Assembly (NCBI GenBank): GCA_004194705.1
Contig: SADC01000298.1
Span: 99,012 to 163,011, forward strand
DNA from: Ditylenchus dipsaci
Taxonomy: Eukaryota > Nematoda > Chromadorea > Rhabditida > Anguinidae
DNA length: 64,000 bases
Direction of reading: 5' to 3'
Below the pieces are notes generated by a model. The model did not search any database and was not told the DNA's origin. It saw only the letters and a program-made list of their open reading frames with translations. Positions 10,380-21,579 of this stretch are shown piece by piece. Numbering within the stretch: the first letter of the stretch is position 1; every line of letters begins with the position of its first letter. A program made the translations under genes and the position numbers.

Positions 10380-10945
10380 AAACGGTAAAAAAATGCTATT
10401 GACTGCCCCACCCTCAAATCTGTTGTTATCTACAAACTGTGTGTGTGTGTGCAGACGTCGACAATAATATAGATTGTTTACCTCCCTTCTTTTTCTTCTC
10501 CCCAGGTAGTGGTGGTGGAAAGGAGGGGTGAGGCTGCTGCTGCTAGAAGGCAAGCTCAGGGCTGATTGACGAGAGAAGACTGTGTGATGTTAGCTTAGCT
10601 GCTGTTGCCTCTGCCCCACTCAAGAGCACTGCTCTAGGCCAGTCGATCAGTCTTCCCCTTCAACTGTTTGGCTTACAGGCAGCAGCAGCCAGAAAGACTG
10701 TTTGGACAGGGAGGGCAGGTGATGTGGAGGCTGCACACCCCACCTATCTACCTACCTACCTGCTGCTCCTGCCTGTGGAGTTAGTGATGATGATGATGAT
10801 ATTTTTGTCCTCTTCTTTTCCCGTTTTCCAGCTATTCCAAGAGCATTGAGGCAAAAGTTTTTAGACTTTGTTTGCAATTCAGTTAGTATATTTTTACCGA
10901 TATACCAAAGCCTAGTGTAAATAGTTAATAATCTATTCTGAAGTC
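10380..10945. other. Non-coding stretch with simple repeats
   Basis: It contains a GTGTGTGT tract, GCTGCTGCTGCT, CTACCTACCTACC and GATGATGATGAT runs. No supportable reading frame. Composition is closer to regulatory or untranslated DNA than to the surrounding AT-rich repeats. Confidence 0.3.
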
Positions 10946-11020
10946 GTGACAGCTTAGTAGGTAGTGTGTTGGAATGATTTTTGAAGTGTGTGCGTGGGTT
11001 CGAATTCCCATGGAACCCAA
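10946..11020 (+). repeat. tRNA-like SINE fragment
   Basis: GCTTAGTAGGTAGTGTG resembles a Pol III A box and GGGTTCGAATTCCC a B box, 45 bases apart. No tRNA acceptor stem can be drawn, so I do not call a tRNA gene. Confidence 0.45.
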
Positions 11021-11032
11021 TAAAATTTTTAG

Positions 11033-11420
11033 TAGAGCTGTGCATTAGGATTTCGCTTTGAACACACTTTTGACACACTTATCCACATACATTGATAGCT
11101 GAAAATGTCAGACCCTGTAGCTACTTTTAACTCTTCTATCCATTGGCTTTTTAGATTTTTAAGAAAATGAAGAAAAATCTTGACCTAGGACCCTGAATAC
11201 CAAAATTGATAAATTCGGAATCCCGATTTGTCAATTTCGCGATTTAGGGTCGCAAGCCAAAATTTTTATTCATTTTTTAAAGTAGAATATTGAATAAATA
11301 AAGAAGTTAAAAGTTGCTATAGAGTCTATAGTATAGACTCCACAATTTTCAGTTATCAGCATTCGTTGAAAAGTGGATCAACAGTGCGTTGAAGGTAAAA
11401 TCCCAATGCACAGCGGCTAA
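11033..11420. mobile_element. Diverged hAT-type MITE (TAGAGCTGTGCA ends)
   Basis: The left end TAGAGCTGTGCATTAGG and right end CCAATGCACAGC match the 8629-9022 family, and the interior carries the same TTTCGGGATT-like mirror segments. The right terminus is altered and no clean 8-bp duplication remains. Confidence 0.6.
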
Positions 11421-11421
11421 A

Positions 11422-11893
11422 GTATATTATAGCAAGTCCTCCCAAAAATGGTTTTAACTGCTTTTTTGTGTGTTTTAGGACTTGAAACGTGTAGAAAACA
11501 TATTTTTAGGTGGGGGACGGCACTTTTTGGAAAAATTTTTTTTTGGCCAAATTTTGACTTTTTGCCTTGGGGACCAAGGTAAACCGCCTGGATACCGTTA
11601 TATAAAGGGACAGCCCTTGGCCCGGACAATGTACCCTGAAGGGGCTTCCTATTAAATTAGGGTGCCTGCCGAAGGCAGGCAGGTAAAATAATGTTTAAAA
11701 TGAATAAAAACGGTATTCAGGTACCCTATCCAGGTGGTTTTCCTTGGTCCCCCAAGGCAAAAAGTCAAAATTTAGTCAAAAAAATATTTTTCCAAAAAGT
11801 GCCGTCCCCCACCTGTTTTCTACACGTTTTAAGCCCTAAAACATACAAAAAAGCAGTTAAAACTCATTTTTGGGAGGACTTGCTATAATGTAC
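11422..11893. repeat. Foldback MITE of ~470 bp
   Basis: The left arm runs TTATAGCAAGTCCTCCCAA through TGGGGGACGGCACTTTTTGG. The right arm is its reverse complement, ending TGGGAGGACTTGCTATAA. The centre is AT-rich. Confidence 0.82.
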
Positions 11894-12069
11894 TCCGGCC
11901 TGAACAGCTCTAATTTGTAGTAAACAAAAATCTGTTTTCTGTAGATTTAGGACAATGTATGCCTATGGCTCTGTGGCAGAATCCGACGCTCCCAGACATA
12001 TTGGTCTCCCCTATTGAAAAAAGCTGTGTCCCCATGTTATTCCCATATTAGCCGTACGACAAAAAGATG

Positions 12070-12160
12070 GCTACTAGTGGTAGGATTCGAACCAGCGACC
12101 AATTCTTGCTTGCCTCCGCTGCTGTGTCATTGAGTTACCGTTGCATTCGGATCCCACAGT
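12070..12160 (-). repeat. tRNA-like fragment, minus strand
   Basis: On the minus strand GGTAACTCAATGACACAGC lies upstream of GGTTCGAATCC, similar to Pol III A and B boxes. It does not fold into a tRNA and is kept as a possible SINE piece only. Confidence 0.35.
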
Positions 12161-12959
12161 GTTTTGATTACTTATTTCGAGATGCTGGTCCTAACCAATT
12201 CTTTATAATATAAAGCTGTACCAAAAAATGTAAAAAGTCGAAAGCCAATCTAAAAACAATCCTGAATAATTTTTTTTACTGTGCATCGCGATGCCTCTCT
12301 TGATTGGGAAAGGGTTGTGGAATTGCTGCCTGGAAAAGTGGTCTTTAGGCCACTCATTGGGTGGTAGTAGCACATTATCATCAGTAGCAGCCGAAGGCCT
12401 AATCATTGTAATTATGGTGGTGCTATTCCATCAGTAGTGGCAGCAGCAGCAAAATCTGCTTTTTCTTCAGTAGAGGGGAAATACAATGGAGTGTTTTTAT
12501 CGAAATAAATTATTTCCTGCTGGCAACCATCCCTCGTCTCTTTGCTGCCACTATCACCATTCCGTTGGACTGTTGGTTGGCTGGCTGTCGGCTGACTTTG
12601 TTGTTGTGATTGTGGGCCGAAGCCAAAGGCTAAATGTACTTGCCCATGTATTTTTGGGCAAAACATACCAAAGGGTTTATACATTTTGGGATTTTTTTAG
12701 GCTTTGTTGGAATTGGCCGTTGAGAAGCTTGGGTAATGTGTATATCAGTGGTGCACTCGACTTCTGATTTGTGACGTTTTAAAAAGTCTAAATTACGGAT
12801 CTGGTTTTTTAGGCAAAAAAATCAGATTAAAAAGTGTCGCGAACAAAAAATTAACTTGTAATTTTTTATAAATTTTTTGACCCTAGTATAGAATAACCAC
12901 TCCCCCCCCCTCACCCCAAAACTTATGCCTTCTAAAACTTAAGTAGAGAGCACCCAGAT

Positions 12960-13380
12960 ATATGTCCCAGGCCCCGGAAAATGTGCGTAAACTATTTATT
13001 AGTCACAACTTCTGTACCCTGGCCTACCCCAAGCCTAAGGGCTAAGCCCAAATTTCTTGTTCCAAAGGGTAGTTACAGCGATTTTTATAAGGTCAGGTTG
13101 GGGGGGGGTATTCTATACTACCGCCAATTTTTTTTATCGTGTAAGGGCGTTTTTTGCCCTTTGGGACATTTTCGGCGTTCTGCCCTATGTTCTGTTTTAG
13201 CCACTTGGGCCTTTTTTTTAACTCAGGCCTTAGGCGCAGGGTAGGCCAGCGCATGTTAGCCGGGACTAAAAAATGTCTTACGAACTACAAAAGGACTTAA
13301 AAATAAGGCCTAAGTGGCTAAAACAGAACGTAGGGCAGAACGCCAAAAATGTCCAAAAAAAAATGTCTGCCGGTTTCTGG
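12960..13380. repeat. Dispersed repeat with an inverted copy at 29140-29300
   Basis: The 12970-13115 text (tagtatagaataccncccaacctgacctt-type wording, CTGGCCTACCCCAAGCC) recurs inverted at 29140-29300. Positions 13160-13375 form their own foldback around GCGTTCTGCCCTA and TAGGGCAGAACGC. No gene is seen in 11894-14493 apart from such repeats; 12300-12700 is less AT-rich but uninterpreted. Confidence 0.6.
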
Positions 13381-14493
13381 TTCTGATTTTGAAAAAAAAT
13401 TGGTTGCATTCTTGCTGTAGGTAGCTAGAATTCCCGTTTCCTATTTTTAAATATGTTATTGTTATATATCGGTCTTCCAAGTCTTTCTTACTTTCCTTTT
13501 ACTTGTGATTTGTTTTGCTAGTCAAAAGCACAAATAAAATGTGCACGTTCGGTTGTTGTGTACAGCAGTAAAGCCAGCCAGAGGCAACCCAACCAGCTAG
13601 GCCAACACACTGTTTATCGATTTCCCTTTGTTGTCCACTGGGCCAATCTGCAGTATGAAACGAAATTTAGCATTGAAATACCATTAGCATCACCATTTCT
13701 TCACAGTCTATTTCTTCTTGTTGTTGCTAGACCATGGCTTACCAAAACACCTAGCAATAATTTGACTATTATCTCCAGAACACTTCATAAGTCAAATTTA
13801 CATACCGTATTTTGTCTACTTCCGCTTCTTGGAGGATCTGTCCTCAGGCCAGAGTAAATATATCGCAAAGTTGCTTTTTGTGTCTTCTAAAGTAGTACGA
13901 GATCTACTAATTAACTACAGTTAACTCTCAATATACTTGGTAGAGAAATTTGTCGTATCTTTGCTATATTTTGCGAAAATGATCGATCCCTTTTCCGATA
14001 CTTTTTCAAACTTTTTTTAGGATCAAAATCCTGTTCCTAATCGGCATTTTAAGTAACATTCAATTGCCCACGCTCTCCTCTTTCGATAAAAAAAGTTGTT
14101 AAATAGCCAATTAATAAAAAAAGTTTCACTTAAAACAAAATCGGCGTCAAATTTTGGCCACCCGGTAATGACCTAGTCTCAAGTTCGAGCCCGCCTAGGC
14201 TCCAACCACTTTTTCACCTCGATGTGCGAAATGTTTTGGCATATGTGATCTGTCAGTCTAGTACCAAAAATCAGGAGGATTACAATTTTACTAGATGTTT
14301 TTTGATCGATTTTTCGTACTTTTAAGGGGTATTCTAAAAAAGCACATTTTATTGACTTTGTTCAACAGAATCAGTAAAAGTTTAACGGTATTCGACAAAA
14401 CTCGACTGGCCTATAATTTTTGTTTTACTTTTTACGATTGTATATCTGTAGCTAACCCGACTAAAATTTAAAGTCTACAAAGCTTCAATTTCA

Positions 14494-17400
14494 GGTCTCT
14501 CCCTCAACTTTATTTGGTGTTCACTATGCCTTCAGCAGCAGCCACCACCACCTTAGATACATCCTCCAACGACTTCTTGCAAATTCTGAGGACAGCCGGT
14601 GGTCTGCCCAACAACCAAACCTCTCTTCTAGCAGCCGCTCAACAATTTGCAGCCGCAGCCTCAGTTGCTCAACACTTCGCGGCTGCAGCAGCTACTTCTA
14701 ATGCAGGGCCTCAGCAATCACACTTAGAACAATCCAAGACCACATCTCCAGGTTGGACCATTTGAGTAATTAGAATTTTTTGAAAAATTTATGGGTGGTA
14801 TTTTTCGGAATCCAGAAATTTGAAATAAATTCCGATGTACACTTTCCAGTTGGCTTTGGTCCCCCAAGGTTGATTTGTTTTGAATTTTTTTTTAAATTTC
14901 AGTCAAGAAAAAGCGGAAGTTGGAAAGCAGCACCCCGAAGTCTCCAGTCAAGACGCCGACCTCTTCCTCCAAACCTAAGCCACCAACAATGGTTTAGTAA
15001 TCAAAAAGGGTAATCAAGCCAAAAACTTCTCCAGTAACCCGACTAACTGGGAATTTTGGGGTCAGTTCTTAGCTACCAATCAGGATCCGGCAGCTCTGAT
15101 CCGCTCAGTCGCCTACAACCATGGAGCATCCACTGATGCACAACCAATAGAAGAAGACAGCAAACCTGCGGCTCAGACTCTTTTGGAAAATGAAGAAAGT
15201 GGGCAGCCCTGCCAAGGATCAATGCCCAAGGAGGCCGAAGGGATCGACCGGAAAAGACCAGCTGCTATACAAGAACTGCTCCAGATGAAAAAGGCCAGGT
15301 TAGGGCAGCCAGTGGTTGCAGAAAAATTGGTCAAGACTGAAGAGGAGGGCACTGGAAACAGTCACTTAAGCGAGATTCTCAGCAGATTGTGCAATGGAGG
15401 ACCAGAAGAGGATGCGGAGACCACCAGCAACTGCTCTTTGAACTCGCTGGAGGGTGGCAAGGAAACTCCTAAAAAGAAGGTGGACGAGGAGAAAAGGTTG
15501 GCACAGCTGCAGACCACCCCGTTGAGTGGGGTCAAAAGCCTGCCTTCCAGGACTAATGACAACGATGTGAGCGAAAGTCCTCTGGCAAGTCTGGTGCCTC
15601 ATGATCGGGTATTCGCCCAAGTGCCGGGCAGATTGTCTTTACTCTCAAATGTAGTCAAATACAAGGTTGGTCTTAGTTTTCACAGGCAGGCAAAATTTAG
15701 AAAAAAATACCAAGTTTTTGTGGATTTAAAGCCTCGTGCACAATGACTATGGCTTTTTTGATGCCCTCACTTACAAATCACCATAAGGCAGGGCTGCCAT
15801 CTGCCCTTTTTTCGGCACCCCAAGTCTTCACCGAAAGCCTGGCACTTTATATACCATTCGACTCCGAATTTATCGCCGAGCAATATGTTATCAAGTAGCG
15901 ACTTCGAGTTTAGTTGAAAATTTTGAGTTACGGCCTTTCATAGTGAATTAATTTTTTTAAAGGACCATGATTTTTGCGCGCAGTGGCATGTGCAAAATTT
16001 GAAATGGCGGGGGACACTTCTCTTTCGTCTCGCACTGTACTCTTTGGAGTTATTTCAAACGACTCCAAAGAGTACAGGGACAGACAAAAGAGAAGTGTCC
16101 CCCGCCAAATGAAATTTTGCACATGTCGCTGCGCGCAAAAACCATGGTCCTTTAATGACCAAAAAATGACCTCTTTTGTTAAAATGAACACAAGTAGATT
16201 TTTTTGATTATTCTTTTATGCGCATATAGACTTATTTACTTGGTTTGAGTTGCTCTAGAAAATGGTTGTGAAAAATTACTATATTATTGCAAAAAATCAC
16301 ACTTTTAACCAATGTAAAGCAAAATTACAAATTTTTAACTACCCTTTTTTCTTATAATTTGCCATTTTACATAGCTTTGTATTCTATTTTTTTACAAACC
16401 GAAAATGTATTGCAGATGAGTGTTGGAGAAGTGAAGCGTCGCTTGATGGGTCCCGAGTCCTTCAACTTCAGCTTACTAGGAGCTCTTTTGCGGAGAGCCA
16501 AAATGCCTGAGAAAAGCCAAATGTTGGTGGATGAGTTGAACCAAGTGGGTCTATCCATACCCAGAGGTCGGCGGCGTCTGTCCCAAGTCACCCTGCTATC
16601 AGCATTGACTGAATCAGAGTCTGTCCAATTCGCTAAAGACTTTCAACGGATAGCCGACACTGAGTTCCCCTGCCAACAATTGGCTGCCGTAGCTTTGGGT
16701 CAGTCCAGCGGCACAACCGCTTCCATGGTCTTCAATGGAGCCATCAAACAAGAGGACAATGAAGAAGGAGCTGGCAGATTGAAACAGCTGGAAGCAACTC
16801 TGGAACTGGCCAATGAATTTGTGGAGCTGCTTAAATTGGACAGGTCGCCTGTTATGGACACGGTACTCGTTTTTTGAAATCTTTGCATTTGTTATTAAAG
16901 GGGCATGAGAGGAAAGAGGACCAGCAATTTTTCTTTTTCCCTCCGTTTTTGCATTTTTTTGTCTCTTTTTTAAAAGTAGTATAAAGTCATTAATATCAGA
17001 TTCGACGAAAAACAAGTGAAAGATGCAAATATTCAAAAAAAAATCTGCTCACCGACTTAATTTTTATAAAACGCATAGGCATGCCCTTTTAAGCATAGTC
17101 AAAAGTATTTTTCAAAATACACTCTATTTGAGTTTATGAATTCAGAATTCGTAGCTTATGCCTTTACGGGCTAGAGGCTTGGAAAAGCCTTTAAAATCTA
17201 AAAGATGCTTATTTAAAAACTACACAAAGGGGGCTAAGCACAAAATACAATCTACAGTTAAACCTGGGTATAAGATCACCTCTGGGGACCGGCCAAAGGT
17301 GCTCTTATTCAGAATTCGCAAAAATTTTATATTGGCTAAAATTCTAAACCATTTCAAATTCTTTTTCCAAAATAAGGAATCTAAAAAAAGTTACAATAGG

Positions 17401-17763
17401 TCAAAATGTTCCAAAATTCTTGGATGATCCGATAGTCTAATTTGTGGTTTAAATGGAAAATTGTGGAAAAACCCTACAATTTTTTTCATTGTTCGGTGGT
17501 TCTAAGATAACTTTGACGTTTATAATAAGTTCAAGTGTTCAAAAAAATAAATTTAAAAGATTGAAGCTTTAACAAAATTTGCTTTGCAGAATGCTGACCC
17601 TATCTTCGAGCGTGAAGTGCAAGACCCTTTGTCCACCTTCTCCATGCTGACCCATGGGTTTGGCACACCAGCAGTTTTAGTGGGGATGCAAATGTTCTCT
17701 TCATTTGTGCAACATCAGATTCAAATGGTCAAAAGCAACCACTCCAAAAACAATGGTTTTTGA
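14494..17763 (+). CDS. TFAP2: Transcription factor AP-2 (TFAP2 family)
   Basis: Exons: 14494-14751 (first Met at 14526, though the exon may start further 5'), 14903-15665, 16416-16862 and 17590-17763 (TGA). The protein opens with an Ala-rich region (QQFAAAASVAQHFAAAAA), a basic KKRKLES nuclear-signal-like stretch and an acidic linker. Then comes the AP-2 DNA-binding/dimerisation domain: VPGRLSLLSNVVKYK, spliced to VGEVKRRL, SLLGALLRRAKMPEKS, LSIPRGRRRLSQVTLLSAL, then DRSPV, and in the last exon LTHGFGTPAV. These are the helix-span-helix hallmarks of TFAP2, a dimeric GC-box-binding regulator of ectodermal and neural development. Splice phases agree throughout except exon 2, which is one base short: the frame stops at 14995 and resumes in the next frame (NPTNWEFWGQF), consistent with one missing base between 14976 and 14997. 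The proline-tyrosine activation motif is not seen and would lie upstream. Introns 3 and 4 contain MITEs. Confidence 0.92.
15958..16156. repeat. Foldback MITE in AP-2 intron
   Basis: AGGACCATGATTTTTGCGCG on the left mirrors CGCGCAAAAACCATGGTCCT on the right. GGGGGACACTTCTCTTT and AAAGAGAAGTGTCCCCC form the inner arms, and the loop is at about 16055. Confidence 0.85.
16897..17093. repeat. AAAGGGGCATG-ended MITE in AP-2 intron
   Basis: It starts AAAGGGGCATG and ends GGCATGCCCTTTT. A second element with these ends lies at 59743-59983, and the long-TIR element at 1390 has related GAGCATGC ends. Confidence 0.55.
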
Positions 17764-18168
17764 GACATTTTGCATGTAACTATATGGTATTTATCCAATT
17801 CCGATGGTAGATTCCTCCTAATCTAGGTTTTTTTTGCAATTGTAATCTATTGGCCATGGATTTTTATGGATAGCTAAATCTTTTTTGCAAAAATGCATTA
17901 ATTCTACTGATTCTACTACAATGGCTTCAAAGTGAACTGATTTCTCAGCATTTTGCCGATTTGACATAAAATTGCTAAGTTTGGTCGATTTTCACTTGGG
18001 AGTCCTGGTTTGTGCAGTTTTTTTGAACAAACCTCAAAACTTGTTTTTTTTTAATTTTAAAAACTTGCCTTGGTTTTCTCTGCCGCTATTTGAAGTTTGC
18101 TAAAATCAGCTTGGTCTCCCATGTATCATTTATTTTTTTCAAAATGATAAAATATTGTTATTGTTTTA

Positions 18169-18425
18169 CCGTATTCTCTCTAATGAGCGCTCTTCCCAAA
18201 AATCGGAAATGTTTTATTAATACCCTTCATTCGGAGATTCAAATTTACTTAGATTTTTGATGTTACACAACCTTACAAAGAAAAGTCCTAAATCTCAAAT
18301 ATGCAGAGATACTGAATTTGATGGTTTAGTTTCAAACAATCTGAGAAAAAGTTGTGAAATCGACAAAAAGAAGTTCGGGTACATTTTCCGACTTTTGGGG
18401 TGTGGTTCTATTAAAGAGAATACGG
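18169..18425. mobile_element. TA-flanked CCGTATT MITE, 257 bp
   Basis: The ends CCGTATTCTCTCTAATGAGCG and TCTATTAAAGAGAATACGG are flanked by TA on both sides, as in the Tc1/mariner superfamily. Same family as the copies at 40458, 54663, 55741 and 62177. Confidence 0.75.
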
Positions 18426-20738
18426 TATTTGTGCTTTTACTAAGCAACATAGGTTTTTTTAAAGCTGAAAAAAATTACATACGGAGCATCTGATTTTGGA
18501 AAAATTTAGAAAAAAAACAAGGGGAACAAGCAAATTTTTGAAAATTTTCAAATCATTATTCAAAGCAACTGAAATGTTAAATATAAAAAATTTGGCGCTG
18601 GTCGAGAATCGGTTCGCATTTTTTCTTTAAAAAATCAACAGGAGGGACCAAGGCGAAAATGGCAGCCAATTCTTCAAAACTTTTGAGTTCGTATGTAAGA
18701 TATAGATATAAAAGAAAAAAACAAGCTGATTTTGAAACTATCCTATTGTCTAAAAACGATAGGACGGCCCCATAAAGTTTTTATAAAATTGATTATTTAT
18801 CTATCCATTCGAAAATCCTCGGCTAATAAATAATAAGTTTTAGATATTTGCTGTGCCAAATTTGTGTTTTTTTAAATTTTGCAATCAACGAAACTTTTTG
18901 AGTCAGTAAACATTTTTTAGATCAAGTGCAATTTGTTGTATCCACTTTTTCATGTTAGCCTTATCGTGTCAATTTTTCACTTACAATTTTTTTTCAAATT
19001 TGTTGATCTATTAATATTTCTATTGGAATTATGAACACAGTTAGTTGTTGTTGTGAGCCAGTTGTGACTTTTCCTCTCTACTATATCAAGGGTTATTATG
19101 GTTTTTGTTATCTTCGGCTGAAATTATCACTTTAGTTGCATATCCGTTCGCAGTTTATTTCAAAAAATGTCGAGGTGCCCTGCCAAGAAGATTTTTGAAA
19201 CTGAAATATTTTCTAAAAAATTGTTTTAGGCCTACATGATGTTTTCAACAATTTTTTTTTCAATTTGAACAATTTGATTCAAAACTGTGAGCATGGGCTT
19301 TAAAAAAAACAAAAATGTGAGGACCTCTATTTTTGCTAGTTATGCATGATATCTGATATTGATAGTATTTTGACGGAAATCCTTTTTTCTGAGGTCTTAA
19401 GCGGTGTGGTGAGTGCCACCAGTGCCGTGAGCTGCCGGTGCCGGTCCAAAATTTTCGGGGTTAGTGCCTTGAGCTGGTGTCGGTACCGTGATTCTAAGAT
19501 TTACATTACTGGTCTTAACTGCAGCAAAAATCTTTTTTTTCTTCGAATTGAAATTGCGTCGAAATGACCAATTTTCATAAAAAAGAATATTTCGCCGCGG
19601 CTGAAATTGCAGAAAAAAAGATTCCCCTTTTTCTCCATATAGATGACCTCAGGTTTTTTAAACCATGCAAAAAACTTTAGACAAACTTTTTCGAGCAAAT
19701 ATTTAAAAGAAAAAAGCTGCTTTCCGCTTTTTTAGTGTCAAGCACAGTCATGATTTTTCGAGTTTTTTTTGAGTAAACTATGAATGTGCACAAACCTATT
19801 ACTTTTACATGGATGCTGTAAACTTTGTTGTGACCTTATTTTAAGTGCGGCTTTATTCATTTTCTGGGATTTAATAGCCTTAACTAATCCTCGGTTGAGT
19901 GTATTTGCTGCAAAAGTCAATACCCTCAGCGATGCCTTGTTTTTTGAGTGTTATCAATATATCTATCTATCTACTAACCTACAGCTAAGCTTTAAGATTT
20001 TCATGCGATGCAATATATTTCCATGTACTTGACCGATTGAATAAATTCGATTGTTGGATAACTTTGTATTTTATTTAAATCCAGTTATATATAAGCCAAC
20101 TTATAAGTACCAATAAAAATTGAGCGTAAATTATTTTTCTTAAACTCACTTAAATAAATAACTGTAAAATATGCAGTCTAAGAAAGTTCCCATGACAACC
20201 TGTGACGAATATATTATCTAGCTCTTTTTTAAAATACAATATTAAAAAAATGGCCGCGATTTGATAAAAAAATTTACAAAAAAATGACCGAAATCTGATT
20301 GCCAGTAACTTTTCATATCCATACCAACCGCAGCCATGGTCTAGAATGAATTCAACGGTCATTTTCTGTTGTCTTTTAGTTTTTTCCATGGCCCAAAAAA
20401 GAGTGTTGTTGCAAGTAAAATTTGAAAAAGTCAAAAAGTGCAAAATTCTACGTCGACGTCCCATTATTTGCATTTGAGTGTTGTTCAAACCATTCAACTA
20501 GAGTCGATTTAACAGACCATTACTGTTGGGTTAAATTTATAGTTGCACGGCCGCTGGCGTTACTAGTCAGAACGGCCGCCGGGCACCGACCTGACAATTT
20601 TTGGGTGCCAGCGTTGCCGATGACTTTTTTTCGAGACTGCCAATGACTTCCTTATAGATTGATAAAAACTTATTGGTTATACTTGCTATTAACGCAGATA
20701 CTGGGACTATTTTTTATATAAAAAAAACAAAAAAAGCC
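18426..20738. other. AT-rich intergenic stretch
   Basis: No supportable gene. At 19405-19500 a GC-rich patch repeats GTGCCGG/GGTACCG-like units and may be a truncated end of another palindromic hAT-type element. The rest is AT-rich single-copy-looking sequence. Confidence 0.4.
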
Positions 20739-20746
20739 GCCGTTCG

Positions 20747-21445
20747 CAGGGCTGTAAAAACATGCGGAAGATACATCCGGATGTGGATGTATACATCCGA
20801 AACATCCACATCCGGCGGATGTGGATGTTGCATGCAAAAATTTTTGGGTCGGATGTGGATGAGGATGAAATTTTTAGGTCGGATGTCAGCGGATGTCCCG
20901 ATGTTTTTCGGATGTTTTCATGGTGGATTTGCTTCGAAGAAAAGTGCTCCTGCGGTTCAATTCGGATCTGATGAATGTTGAACTTGTTTCACATTAGTGA
21001 AATGATTTCACGTCGAAATAAATATTCTCCATTTTTATGCCCAGCATTTATTTAATACACTGCAAAAACTGCAATGATTTCATCCATGCTGGTCAACTTG
21101 GGGAACGGTGGTTGGCAATATAGAGGGTTGTCAATATAGAGAGTTGGCCATTGGCATAAAGTAGTATAAAGTAGTAGCATAAAAGATAAGCGGTAGCATT
21201 ATTACAGTAAAAAGTTAGCTGTAAAAGACCTGGTAGACTATTAAGGAGGCAAAAACATCCAGATATCACATGAAAATCGAATGTCAAAAATTTTGACATC
21301 CGGATGTCATTTGGATGTCAGGACGTCAAAAAAATTTGACATCCGGATGGATGTGGATGTCAAAAATTTTAGGTCGGATGTCGGATGTGGATGTTTTAGC
21401 CGGATGTGGATGTAGGATGTCAAAAATAAAAATTTCACAGCCCTG
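20747..21445. mobile_element. hAT-type MITE, ACATCCGGATGT motif, 699 bp
   Basis: The ends CAGGGCTGTAAAAA and TTTCACAGCCCTG are flanked by a perfect 8-bp duplication GCCGTTCG (20739-20746, 21446-21453). About 150 bp at each end is filled with ACATCCGGATGTGGATGT-type units; the middle is unique AT-rich DNA with no coding capacity. Confidence 0.92.
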
Positions 21446-21579
21446 GCCGTTCGTGCAACTATGGTTAATTTGCTATCTTTGATTTACTTATGAGAATGAC
21501 AAACTGGCAAGAGTTATATCTCCAAATAACTATGAGCATTTATCCAACAAACAACAAAAAGGCACATTTTAGAAACAGT

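Noticed and set aside
12070..12160. A tRNA gene on the minus strand
   Set aside because: Box-like motifs are present, but acceptor, D and T stems cannot be paired.
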